Of a DNA stretch of 64,000 nt, positions 18,501 to 32,300 are shown piece after piece (positions within the stretch are counted from its first letter, which is position 1; each line of letters opens with the position of its first letter). Source of the stretch: Cristatella mucedo (taxonomy: Eukaryota > Bryozoa > Phylactolaemata > Cristatellidae); NCBI GenBank assembly GCA_009760855.2, contig WPIO01000065.1, forward strand, positions 1,551,001 to 1,615,000, read 5' to 3'. Made by a program: the position numbers and the translations under genes. The notes under the pieces are model-generated. The model saw only the letters and a program-made list of their open reading frames with translations, searched no databases and was not told the DNA's origin.

Positions 18501-21500
18501 TATCCTAATAAGAGATTATTTAAAGGCCGGTCTATGTTGTCGACTTCCGTTGGGGGTCTTTTGATGGCTTGTTCAATATCCTAGATTGGGATTTAGCATC
18601 CTAGCATGAGACTACAAAATGCAGGTCTGCTTATCGAAGAATGCGCCCATATTCGCATGAGCTTGCAGTGAAGGCAAATCAATATTTTCTGTGCCATCAC
18701 ACTGATTGTTCACGATGCCAAGTCGTCACAGATGCCAATTTTGACTGACTCTGACTTACCTTCACATGCAAGCTGCAGAGGGCCAGCAAAAGCGACTGCC
18801 GAGGCTGAAGGCACCGAAACGTCTGAGGTCACTACAAGGTTACTAAGCAAGCAATTTCTGTGGGTAGTTGAGTCGTCACCAGTTGACGAGCACTAGCCCT
18901 ATTCAGAATTGATCCCACGTAGAACGTTTGGTAGGTGGTGGATGGCAGTACCATGCAACTTGTACACATTTTCCAAGTGATTGTCTGTACTTTTCTTGAC
19001 TAGATGACAAAATTGGTAATAGCATTGAGCTAGCACACAGACTCACATTGCCCGAACGGACCCCTCTCGGCATGCTTTCACTTTTTTCCTTCGGAAATTA
19101 AAGGATGTGTTCTAAGTCGCACGAGTGAAAACTGACCTCTGGTGTAGATGGTGAGCATATTGTATTAGCTGCTGCTCCATAGCATCATATCGACTGCTCC
19201 ATAGTGACGATAACACTTAGTACTTGAACAGCTTGAAGAGCAGACTGCAGATCACACAAGAATGGTAGCTGTTGCCGCTGCTACTTGTTCACTCAAACTA
19301 TCTAATTCCTCTAGTTTACTATGATGCATATCAGCTAGGCACTAGTCAACCATCCAAGTCTGCTGGCCAAAGCAGTTGCTCATGACTTCCATTTACATAT
19401 GTGGATCCTTCAACTAGTGCCTAATGTAAACTTTTTAGCAAAATTTTGATCAGCCGTTAGATTGGAAACCATACGGTCAATGCAGCACCCTGAGTGCACT
19501 TGTGAAGCTCATTAAGGTGCTATGAAGCAGCATTGCACGGGTCTTGTCTTGCCCATATTTAGCTTTCTTGTCACTGTTGTCGTGAAAATTCCTATCATTT
19601 CGTCATGAAGTAGTGCCCCGGAAGCCTGCTCTGGAAGGCGGAAGCATGCATTTGACTGCTTATGTAAGCTCACTCTCATGCTCTGTCTTTGTCTGTGTCT
19701 CCCTGTCTCTGTTTCTCACTCTCTCTCTCTCTTTTGCTCTGTTTCTCTTTTGCTCTCCGTTTGTCTGTCTCTCTGTCTGTCTGTCTGTCTAACTCTGTCT
19801 CTCTCTGTGTCTCTTGCTCTGTTTCTCTTTTGCTCTCTCTCCTCTCTCTTCTCTCTGTCTGCCTCTCTCTCTCTCTCTGTCTGCCTCTCTCTATCTCTCT
19901 CTCTCTCTTCCACGACTGGGATTTATTGCACGGTGCTGTGCTGCTGCATCATCGCAACAGAAAGTAGCAACATACATAGCATGCCGTGCTATTTCCTCTC
20001 GCAGCTATCTGCTGCCCTGCAACCACATTATGCCAAGCCAGAAAAAGAAAATAGCTGAAATCGACATATACAGCAAAAGTGCTGAGAAATTCCTGTCGCT
20101 GATTCCCGAGTGCTGCCTCGCTGACGTTGAACAGCATGAGCAATCAGCACAATTCGCTGCTCGACGGTGAGTACAGCCTAGCGCGAGAAGTCCTTCTGAT
20201 GTTGACCAATTTTGCCGTTGGAGCATGTGCCCCCCTCCCACCTGCTCAGGCTCATACTTTCAGCAGTTAGGAAGTGGCAGCCTCTCACACTTAGCTGAAC
20301 TGCGCTTGGTCACCAGTGTTACTTCCCTCCGATCTTGCGATCCGACTTTTGCGCAAGCGCTTGCTTTCGAATCGACCATGAGGCACACTGCAGCATTTGG
20401 CGCTCGCGAGTTTTCGTGCCTTGTACCTCGTCACGAGGGACGCGCTGCCTCGGAGCGGAGCACGAGCTTCGCCCTCTCATTTCCCATCGCCCCTCTTCCC
20501 AATGCAGCAGGCTGTTCGAGTTGCCTGCCACTCCCGGCGCACGGGGTTCGACTGCCGGCATCCATGCCATGCCTCGCCACCTGCGCGACTGCGCGACCGA
20601 CTACAGCGACTACTTGGCGGACGCTCGTCGCCGAGTGCTGCTGCTCGGGCGCAGGTGTCGCGCGTGGCGTTTCGCCTACGACGGCCGGCTCGCTGCCGCC
20701 GACGTTGCCGCAGCCGGCTTGGGGAGTCACGCATGCAGCCTGTCGCACAAGTATGACATTCCGCCTTTGGCGGCGGCAGCAGTGGTGGGCGCGTGGAGCT
20801 CGGCCGAGGCGCTGGGCGAAGCCTCTGCAGCAGGCGATGCCTCCGCCGAGCAGCGCGAGGCGCAGTGCGCATGCTCGGCAGCCACGGCCATCCAGCTGCC
20901 AGTGGCACTGCAAGGGAGGCCGCCCTCGGACAGCGCTCCGGCACGGCTCGACAGGCTCAGCCGTCCAGGAGACAGAGGGAGCGGAAGCAGCGGCAAGCCT
21001 GGCTCTTTCATCTCCTACCTTAACTCGACTTGCCTGGACGCAGAGCGGCACGGCCTGCTAGCTCGGGGCCCAGCTGCCGACGCTGCCGCGGCTGCCACCA
21101 GTGAAGCTGCATTCGAGACAGGTACGTGCTGCCGCACGCCTGCTGTAGCTTGTCACCCGATGTTTCTTGCTCTCTGCTGCTCGGCCGTTACTGACCTGCT
21201 GCTTGCTGCCTTCTGCTGCTGCCACAGCAGCTCCTCGACTGTGGCAATTGCAATTGCTGCTGACCGTGTCCCTCGGTACGTTATTCTTTACATGAGAATG
21301 TGTTTTTCTGCCTTTTTTTCATACTTAAGTGCAGGAACGCAATTATCTCATTAGCCTTGCTTTGCTGAAGTATCAATGAGCAGTGCCTGAATGTGGGAGG
21401 CACAAGCAAACTTTAAATGCAGCCCTGTCTCTCTCTCCTCTCTCTTCTCTCTCCTCTCTCTTCTTTCTCTCTTTCCCCTCTTTCTCTCTCCTCTCTCTCT

Positions 21501-24500
21501 TTCTCCTCTCTCTCTTTCCTCTCTCTCTCTCTCCTCTCTCTCTCCTCTCTCTCTCTCCTCTCTCTCTCTCTCCTCTCTCTCTCCTCTTTCTCATCTCTCC
21601 TCTCTCTCTCAGATTCAGTTGGAGTGATACCGTAGCACATCGAAGGACCACTGTCTGCGGTTAAGCAGAGAGCTGCAGTTGACTGTATGTCTGTGTTCCA
21701 CAGTGACCATCAGGTCAACCCGTCTGGAGTAACATTTTGTGGACGAGAACGCACACACCAGTTGCCGGTCATAATGGCGGAGCAAGGATGACAGCCGGCT
21801 GCGCCCCACGATTGTCGAGACGACCCTGATATTTCATCCAGGTTATATTAAGCTGAGATCTCTTCTGCAGAAACCTGTGGTGGCATCTTAGTGAGACAGA
21901 CTCAGATGGTCCACCAATGAAAACCTAGTTGGGCCGTGTCAAACGTGGCTACTATAGGGTCGTTCACTAAAGTACTGTTTCCCACACACTTAATCTAACT
22001 CAGCCATAGCCGTTGGCTTAGGCTTGAAGGGCTCTGGTTGGCAATGCTTATCGAGTAGAAGTTGTCACTGGGTGTTGGGGGCAGTGGCTGGGGGGGGGGG
22101 ATGGCCAGGTGCTAACACTCGATTCAGCTGGGAGCTCTGTTTTCCAAATTTGAGAATTTCTTATGCATGGCCGAAGTCCTTGTCGTGCCACTATCCATCT
22201 AAACATCTCCTAGCTTCTAAAACTGCTTGTAGTGTAGGACCCTCTTTTCCTGTCTCTGTTGAAGTCTTTAATGTGAAGCTCTGGCCGAAACTCCCGAAAC
22301 CGTTATCTCACCCGTGGCTATTGCTCAATCAGCAAACTAGCTTCGACTGTTTGAAGTTTCCTTGCTTCCATTGTTTATACAAGAAACTCTATTTCTTTAT
22401 GCAAAATTGTTAGACTGACAGGCGTTTAGTTGTGCATAAAAGTAACGAGCTTGTGCGGTATGTTCTGTATGCCTTATTTGGTATGAGCTTGTACCTTCTC
22501 AACGGCAAACAGCTATACTCAAGTCTGGCTTTGGGTATTGGCTGTTATTGCATTTGTTAGCTGCTGTTGTGTTGTTAGTCGCCTTCCTGAAATGCGAGTG
22601 AGTGAGCAAACAACTTCAGGGTTGATCTGAAGTGGCTCATCAGTTGGAAAGTTTGATTACTTCGTACTTTAGCTTCTGACATGTTATCTATGACTTGTCC
22701 TTGTAAGCCTTTAGAAAGCAACGATTTCTGAAAACAAAGTCTGTGGGGATTAATACATATTTATCATTCAAATTTCTGTGCCACCCGAACAATTCCAGGT
22801 CATCGGCAACTGGGCTGAAATACTTGAGTAGCAAGCTTCAGATTTGTTGTCTGTTTGCACCAATTGGCATGGTGTAGTATAAGCCTTATGGCTACATTCA
22901 AGCCCCGAGTATCTTGAAGCCACTCTCTATTGCCAGTAAAGAAGTTATTCCATTGACCTGCGACTTTATTAATTAGTTACTATGCAGTATGTCTCGAGTT
23001 GCATACGATCATGCTGATTGATCACATAGCTGACGGTGAAAGCCACATAGCTGCCGGTGAAAGCTTGGGATTGCAGATGTTTAGAGCAAGCAGGCAGGCT
23101 GAATATCGTGAGGCTAGTGGCTGTACGGCATAAACTGTGTTTTGCACACGACTGCCCTTCTCATCTGTATGATGTGGAACATTTTCTCTTCAAGTGCTAA
23201 ACCTTGACATTAGTATAAGCACTTAATAGAGAATAAAAATTGTGCCTCGGCAATAGCCTAGGGACCACAGGAAAGTATCCACAGCATACAGTCGACCACA
23301 AAATTATCGGCGAGGCGTCTAAAATGGCCGATGGAGTCAGAAGTTCCGATTCCTGTTTAAAAAAGCGCCACTGCAAACTGCTGTAATCATACGAATTATG
23401 TACAGTAAGCTTATATCAAACCAAAGCAAAGCTTCGGTAGGATGTAAAGCGCTTAGAAAGAGATTGAGTTCTCTGAGGGCGCTTTATCAAGTGCATTATT
23501 ATTATTGTTTTAATTTGTAGTGCTAAAATTAAGTAACCCCATCGAAATAAGCAATAGCTTCTCTGTCTGTGTCGCTCCGGCATTGAGCAAACTAAGCATT
23601 TGCAAATGTCTGACCATATCGTTTTCCAAACGTCCTCAAAACTTATAAAAAAAACGATTCTTTAGATATGATACGACTTTCTGTGCGAGCTTTCTATCTA
23701 CTTCACGCTAGAGTCACTGAATGGGATTCAGGTCTAAAGATTGACTTGGCCACTTCTGTGCGCATAATGGCCCTGAACGAAATTCAACAGTGTAGCAGAA
23801 AAGTTATTTATTATGCTTAGCTGAGTGCTCATCGCACTGTTTGAAAAGAAAAGTATCTCCACGAAGGCTCGCTGCACTTTGTAGTGCATCGTTCTGGAGT
23901 AGTTCTTACTAAGTAGTAGGCCTCGTCTCACGATGCCAAGTATCTCCTTACAGAAGCAGCACCAGACCGTGATCCATTTTCCGTCAAATTTCAGTCTTGT
24001 GAAGGCAATCATCATTGAAACCTTCATTGGAGCAAAGACACACGAACTCCATAAATTTGTAACTACCAAAACTTGCCTATCTACTCTCGTCGCCCCAGTC
24101 GACTGTGGTGTAGGCATCGTGGGTCCAGCTTGCTGCTGCTCTCTCCCTCTCTCCCACTGAAAACTTCTAGCCACTTTGTGCTTGACAGACGGAAGTGGTA
24201 TGTTTTTAAACATTCCGAGCAAACATACACTGTCTATCTAGTCGACCCTTATGCTGGCACACTGAATCTGTTCACCTTAGTCGCCTGCGGGTCTTAGCCG
24301 AGGGGCTAAGGTGCTTGCTCTTCATGACCCCCAGGTCGTGAGTTCGAGTCCTTCAGTGGGCGATCCTTTATTGCCCACCGCAAGCAGTGGTGATATCCTT
24401 AAAGGTCTTGTGTTACTATATAAATGTGACTGCTGAGTCAGCTAACCTTACTACAAGGTCGGATCGGCTGTTGAAACGTATCTATTCCTTCCTAGGTAGC

Positions 24501-27500
24501 TCATGCAGCCATTTCTTTTACGCTGGTTTCAGCCGGACGGTGCCCTACTAAACTCGATATAGTTTAGCCTTTTTTTTTTACTATTAATCTCTACTCGTGG
24601 TAAGTGTTTTCTGGCTTTAGCAAGTCTAGGGTAAGGACACCTACATCGGTCAGTAAGTTTGGTGTGTAAGTCAGAACCTGAAACATCCAGGTCTTCCCAG
24701 CCGTCTTGTTTAACACCACTGAAAGAATTTAACCCAAGGTCTTTATGCACACTAGTCCTCCCTGGTGCTTTTGCTGCTCGAGCTAGGAGGCTGGGTTGGG
24801 TGGCTCTATTAAGGTTGATAATCCAAGTATGTGTGTCCCTGCAAGCCGGCTATTTCTAGTCGGTTCTCCGTCAAATAGCAATGCTGTATTGCAATATCTA
24901 ACCTGTGGCCCGAATTTCCAGAATTACTGTTGTTCGTTTTTGAAAATATCTTGCACTGGTTTGCTATAGCAAAAACCGGTAAACAGCTCTGAATCGAGAG
25001 GAGTCGTTGCCAACCGTGCCCACTTGGGGCAAGTAATACAAACAAAATGGATTCAGCTAGCATAAAATATGGTGGCAAAGTTAGCACCCTAGAGAGATCA
25101 CTCTGTTGGTCCTGACTCCAGATTGATGGAAGTCCACTCAGGAAGGAAAGGCCGGTGGGCAGGTCGGGCAAGGGTATAATCTATGTAAGCAGCAGCAGTA
25201 GTCATAGCTGCGTGAAAAAGTAGCACTCAAAGAATGTATAATTACTCTCGAGGCTGTTTGGTCTTATACCTCGAAATAGCTCACCAATTGTTTGCAAGAG
25301 ATTCTGCAGCTTTCTGCTTTTATACGATTTGAAGCATGCTTGCCCCAGCATGTGAGGAGAATACCGACCCTTCACGGTGCCGCCCTTTTGCTCTGTGTTG
25401 CTATCGTTCTGTCACCAGCCGCTTTTGCTCTGCTCTGCTCCCGCCACCTGGCGGGCCGCGTGAGCGGCGTGCTGCTGGCTGCTTGCTGGTGCTTATTGCG
25501 CCTTCTCGCTCATCTTGTGGCCGTGCGCTGCGTGTGCTGTTGTAGGCGGGAGCGCATTGCCCAGGGCTAGGGTACCTGCTCCCGGCGATGCGTCCGGGTC
25601 AGGGACTCGCCACGCTGCTAGCCAGAGCCGCCATGCTGCTAACCGTCGCAACGTCCAGAGAGCTGCCAGAGGACCGGGAGCCGCCTTGTCGCCTCCGAGG
25701 AGACTGCCCTCCGGTTCAGTGGATGGATCACTTCGTGATGAGCAGCGCAAGCGAGAGCCCGGGAGACAGCTGGTCGGTGAGTTAGCGCTCCGCGTAAGCT
25801 GTCGTGCGGTGCAGAGCGCTCCGCGTAAGCTGTCGTGTGGTGCAGACTGTGTGCGCTGAACACTCGCAAGGCAAGATGCAAGCACCCGTAAGGTATTTAG
25901 GGACGTGGCAGTTCCGCATTCGCATTGGTTTTGTGACGGCGACAACCTTCGAGACGTGCGCGCTGTTGTCGATTTAATCGCAGCGAATTTACTCAGAGCT
26001 GAGATCGACGTCTTAGCTTGCTACGCAGATGACAAGGACCGCTTTACCTTGAGCGCTGTCGTAATCGGTACAGTCGAGCGCACGACTCGACAGCCCGAGG
26101 CTGACTGCTGTGCTGCTCTTAAGGGAAAGCCACCACGGCATCTAAGCAGCCTGAATGCAGCATGGTGCTTAGTTTTCCAGTAATAATGATAATAATAATT
26201 GTAATACATTTGTATAGTGCCCTCAGAGAACTTAATTGTTTTATAGGCAGTTTGCACATGCTGCAAAGGAAGCATGGTCGCATGGTTAGTGGTAGCATGC
26301 TCAATGGCAACAAGCGTAACAGGGTTAGAGGTGACATGCACCAGGTCAGCATGCAAAGATGGTTAGTGGCAGCATGCACCAGGTCAGCGTGCATGAGCAC
26401 ACAGAGGACGAATTATATGGACACTCCAAATGCCGCGATGAATAGATGCTTTGTAGCTTCTTTTTAAATGTCGTCAAGTCAGGGGATGTCGTGACGCCAG
26501 TGGGAACTGAGTTCCAGGCTTTGGGAGCATGCGAACTAAAGGCACGGTCTCCAAGGATTTGAGGTATGTATGAGGTGTAGCTAAACGATTAGATTCAAAA
26601 ACGCTTGTGGTACTATGCTTCCTTAGCCTGCTGGGGGGGGGGGGTTAGATCTAGTAGGTAGGCTGGAGCCAGAGAATGAAGGGACCTGAAAGTGAGTGAC
26701 AGAACCTCGAAATCAATTCGTTATTTGACTGAGAGCCAGTGCATGTCAGCTAGAAGTGGTATGCAACTGTCCCACTCACGACAGGCAAGCCTAGCTGCAG
26801 AGTTTTGCACCAGGTATACGTGCCTGATTGCACAGGCCGGTAGACCAGCAACCAGTGAGTTACAGAAGTCAAGACGGGTTGTCACAAATGCACGGACCAA
26901 TTTAGATGTGGTATCCTTGTCTAAGCAAGCCCGAATTTTAATAAGGTTATTTAGCTGAAAATAGGCAGACTTGACAGTAGACCATTAACTTTTCTGCGCG
27001 ACTGTGTTGCTGCAATATTAGGCCTTACTGGTTGTCTTTGGTTGCTCTGCTTTACATGACATGTTCCGGTAATCTGAGATAAGAAAAACCTGCAAGCAAG
27101 AACTCTTACGGCTGGCCTCAGCAAAGGTGTCACGTTGTCATAGATATACACTCAAAAGCAAAAGTATTTGGACCGCTAGGGCAGCTGCCACGATGACATC
27201 CTACTTGCCTATGGTTTGAGTAAATATCGAACTTTGGTATCATCAACAATATATGCACCGGTTGCAATAACAAAAATGCAACATGCTCCCGTAAAGTCTC
27301 TTCTTTCAGTTCGAAAAGAGCGTGCATTTACTTGCATCACTCCGTGCGTCTCGATCCCCTTCCCCTCCCCCAAATCTTCAGCTGTCTCCAGTGAGTCCGA
27401 GCCCACTGTAGAAGCCTGACCAAAGTCTTCGCAGGCAGAAGTGGTTTCCTCTTTTCGACTGAAGAATGCAGCCCAGCCTCATTTAATTGCGTTCTGATGG

Positions 27501-29330
27501 TCTCTCGGCCAACTCGTTTTGCAGATTATGCTTTTTGCTGACTTTTGAGTATGACTTGTGCCGAAGCAAAACGATCGTTTGTCACCTCCATCTTTAGGGT
27601 GATGTTTTATACCTAGTGGTAGTTCGAGGCCTGCCCGACCGAGCAGCATTTTCGTGGCTTCATGTCTTGGCTCCTTCACATTTTGCGCTGTTGAACTCTT
27701 CGGTATTGATAACGTTGTGGCCATTTGACCAAACGAGTGTCCAGCCTTGTGCAATGCCAGAACTTTACCCCTCACAAAGCTTGACAATTCGGTCACCTTT
27801 GGCAGGGCTGGTCGGCCTTTCCCCGCAAATTAATAAACGGTTCAGTGGGCTGGCTGTATAATTCTGGGTCGTGCTTAATCTTAAGGCTTTGGCATAAACT
27901 GTTGAAGGATCGTTTCTTGATGTCCTATTATGGTCAACACCCATCATTTTAAAGGAATTTAAAGGATTTTTGGCTACTTGTAGGCATACAGCCTTAGGGT
28001 TTTTGGCATAAACTGATAAAACAATAGTTTATAGATGTCCTATTATTGTAAACAAGCATCATTTTAAAGAAATTAAAGGATTTTTGGCCAATTTTAAGCT
28101 TATTGTCCAAAACTTGCATCATTATCGTTGCAATTCGTGCTTGGGTATTCAGTAATTATTAGACAGTACCTATATCCCTGCTCTGACCAGCCGGGGGCCC
28201 TAGAAAACCAGCTAATAGAGACAATTTACAACGCCCAAATACTTTTGTGTTCTGCGTGTAGGTATCGATGCTTATTATCGTCGCTATTTCTTTCAATGCA
28301 AACATGGTGGGCACTCGACGGTTACTTCTGATTAGTCATTGGCCCATCACTTCCGTCCCACTAAGCCAAGAGGTTGAACCAGGCTGACCTTATCTACTAC
28401 CTATTTGAGAACGGATACCCCCCTAGTGTTTATGTAGGCCGTAAAGATCGACAGAAGATTGGCGATGTAGCTTGTAAGATGGTTAGATGTAGGTGTAGAA
28501 AATTGTAGATCGTGCTGCTCAAATGCATTTTATTATTATGTCATTAGTGTTGCTGTTAGTATTATAAGTTTGCCTTGCCACAGGACATGCCCATGGGGAA
28601 AGGCAGGCTCCTTCCTGGAGTTAACTTATGCATGTTTTTGTGGCCCAGTCTTAACAGACAGACAAACCACTCCATATCCACACTATCTGTGGAATAATTG
28701 GTTCTTTGATATAGAAACAAGAGCCGCACACAATCTGTCGAGAACTAAAGCCACTTCAACAGAGACGAGGTCTGCTCCGACATCCGAATAGTTTCTAGTA
28801 CTGTATGCTTGCTGCCGCTGAGCAACGTCTTGGTAATTGGTAACATTATGTTTTAGACTTAATGACGAAGTGACATTTGAAAATAGATCCATATATTGCC
28901 AAGCTTGTAAGTTAGCTCCCCTTCTGGTCTATAAGCAGTAACACTTGCCTCAACGGTAGTAATACTAATAAACATCATAATCATAATATAATTTACACTT
29001 TTGTAACACCCTAAGAGATATTTTTCTCTTCCTAGCCATTTTGCATTTGGCTGGAAAAGAAGCATATTAAGTGATTACTGACTATGAAATTACACTAGCA
29101 GCAAGCATAAACATGTATAGTACAGTTTGCACGAGCAGAGCAAATATTATGTGAGAAAACAGGTTGGTTTTAGCTTTCTTTTAATATTACATCCTCTTGC
29201 AGGTGTGTATAAACATTTTGTAGATTTTGACGTAGTGATTTGAGCAAGATTTGTTGAATTGGTGTGCATGCACCTATTAAGTATGCAACTGTGTGTGCCT
29301 GCGTTCGTCGTGCGTTCGTCTGTGTGTGTG

Positions 29331-29377
<47 letters not shown>

Positions 29378-32300
29378 CGCATGTGCGCGCGTGTGTGTGT
29401 GTGTGTGTGGGGGGCATGCATGTGTGTGCACAGTGTAGGGACGTAATCTCAGCATATCGGTAGGACCACCTTACTTTGTCTGTTTTGCTGGGTTTGTCGT
29501 TAATATGTCAATGGATATAGTGTGAATAGATATCTTTCTATCAATGAAGTACCCAAGAGGTCATCAGCTCTTACCAATGTCTCACTGGTGAAATTATATT
29601 GGTGAAACTGTAGTCTTCACCCTAATATAGGCATAAGCTCCCCCTCCGGCCTAAGAAACATCTAAAGCCTATTACCGCAAAAAAAGGATTGTGTGGATGC
29701 AATGGCAAGCCTGATGACTGCCACGGGGCTATTTCCTCAGAGATGGTCCATGCTCAGCTAAAGTTTGTCAGTGTTTTGGCACTTTGCTAGAGCCAAATGA
29801 TCTTCACATTAAAAAACGAAGGTCACTTAACAGAGCGGTTGAATGAAGCTTTGAATCATGAGAAATTCCTCTGGTTTTGATTTGAAGAATTTGGATGAGA
29901 TGTGGATCTTAAGTCGTCGGCATGGTAGCATAAGATTACTTGGCACGACAGGCATGACAACAGAAAGATTAAAAGAGCAGCAATGCCCAACACGTTTGGC
30001 GGGTTAAGGAAAAGGGGGCACAGCTTTGCGTGATCGCTGTCAGCCCTTTGACCATTAGGAGCAAGCTAAACGAGAAAGTTATAAATACATAAATGTCATT
30101 TGTATAAAGTCCTAAGATAATTTAATCTCTATCCAGGCACTTTACGTATGCCTCAGGGCTCGATCCCACGATCACGGTCGTTAAAGGCGAGCGACCTGCC
30201 ACTGGGCCAAAGCCAATTTGCCCCTGATTGTATTCGGAGTGGAGTGGAGCCAAGTTCTGTAGTATGCCGAATCGAAGATGACTGTCGTTGCTGCCTCGAG
30301 GGGTGTGAAGTGAGTGTGAAGGCGCTAGGATGAAGAATATCAGGGGTATTTTTCACCACAAGGTAGTTAGGTACAAGTAGTGGCAGTGGTGGTGGTGGGC
30401 TTATGCTATAGGGTGTTTTAGCGCAGCATGGAGAATGTGTATTGCATACTTTGAACAAGGAATGTAGAACAATATTTAGAAATTGTGCAACAGTTGGCAT
30501 TCTACCTGTCAGTGTACAGCATTCATGGAGTATACTTGAGATTAGGTCATGTTTAAGAATTAGATTCAATCAGACAAGCTACATCAAGCTCACAATTCTA
30601 ACTGCACCGTGCTCACAATAGGCTGGTCTGATTAAAGAAACGCTTAGCACTTTAACTTGCCTTGTTGTGGAACAAATTTGTGGATCATCCCTACGATGTA
30701 AGCTTTCGTTTGGTGGATGCACTTTGGATGCATTTTGTGGCTATGTTTTGCTGTATCTGGCTATCGCTGAGTATTCCCATCTTAAGGTAGTTGTGTATCT
30801 TAACCAAAACGCCTCCAAAGGGCTCTAGTTACTATTGCAGCAAGTTCAGCCTGTAGAAACGTGAGGCGTTAAGCCTGACGCATAGCACTCCGATAGCTGG
30901 TTAGCAAAGTGACTCGCCTTGTCAGAATGCTGTTCCCCACCTTTTACGCAGCACCATTTCGTGCCCGATTTTTATCTATATTGTTGACCCGACATGTCGT
31001 TCTTTTTTTAACAGGACCATTCCTGACGGCTCTGTTTGGGAAGCTGGAGCAGATGATGCATAACTCGCTGTACGTCAACTTGATGCTCACAGGCATCATC
31101 GCTCAGCTGGCTTCATATCCGCAGCCGCTCATCAGGTCTTTCTTGCTCAACAGCCAGCTCAGCTGGCAGGCCGATGTTAAGACTCTCGCCGTGGTAAGGC
31201 AGCATGTTAATTGCAGTCAGTTGGCCTTTACTGCAGCAGTGTCTCTTGTGAGCCGTGATGGCACACTAGGTAAGGCGGTTGCTTTCACGACCTCGGTCCC
31301 GAGGTCGTGGGTTCGATTCCTGCGGTGGGCGATCCTTTATCGCCACTGCAAGCGGTGGTGATAGCCGTAAAGGCTCTTCTGTCGCTTTACAAAAAGAGGC
31401 TGTTTAAGCAGCTAGGATTTTTTTTCAGCATTCGCTGGCATTACGAGCATGGCTTTAGAGCATGTTCGTTCTATGTGCCTTCTATTCAGCCTGTGCATGT
31501 AGAAAGAGACTTAGTTGTCTCCGAGAACCACGAAAATTCTTCAGTCGTCATTGTTAGTATTACTTTGTGGCGGCTCAGTGCCTCGATGTCTTCATCAGCT
31601 GCTAGTGGACGCTCTGCTGTGGCACGTTTCTGGGTCGACAAGATCATGCGTTGCTCTCGCTGCCAACGGCGGACAGCGTTATAGCAGGCGATTCAGATGC
31701 CGAGAGATTCCCAGAGGCGCCTTTGGCTCAGCTGATGTCCCACTGATGTCAGCCATGTAAGTTCGTCGAGTCACGTGATGCTCCATAGCGGACGACTGCG
31801 TGCACAAGCATCGTAAGGCACCCCGCCATTCGCTCTGGGAATGTGCTTAACTTACTTGGTGACTTTTTTCTCACGAGCTCCAGTGATTCGAACCTTGCCG
31901 CTAGTTCGACGCTCACAATATTCGGCCTGAGCTCGAAAAGCCTGTCGCGATTCGTTCGAAGGCAGAGGCGGCAGGCAGCAGCGGTAGCCATGTCTGGCAG
32001 CCTCGATTCCACACGCCGTGCAGGCAGCAGCCTGTGCAGGCAGCCGGCCGCCGTCTCGTCTGGGGCCGCATGCTCCAGAACTTTCTTACAGCTTAAAAAA
32101 GGGGAGTGACTTGTGGGCCCGGTGCCCGTTGGGGGAGTGGCCAGGGGTCGAGAGGCTGTTCTGCCACGGTGCAGCAGCAGGAGTCGGCAGAGGCCTCCGA
32201 GCCTGGTTTGGCCCAGTGATTAAGGTGCTCGCCCCGATCAAGGTCTGGCCGAGGTCACGGGCTCGAGCCCCGTGGCATATGTGAAGCGCCTGAATAGAGA

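Larger units (their letters stand above)
21613..25545. other. FHIP1 intron segment with transposon remains
   Basis: Apart from the LINE tail at 23430-23512, the Tc1 fragment at 23690-24230 and the SINE at 24288-24430, this stretch shows no recognisable feature. Confidence 0.55.

Noticed and set aside
20431-21051. Minus-strand frame of 206 codons
   Set aside because: Antisense shadow of the GC-rich FHIP1 variable exon, which carries the conserved [10 protein letters not shown] block on the plus strand.
24288-24365. tRNA gene
   Set aside because: A and B boxes are present, but the acceptor stem halves do not pair and the sequence continues as a repeated SINE. The same holds for 31238, 32200 and 56190.
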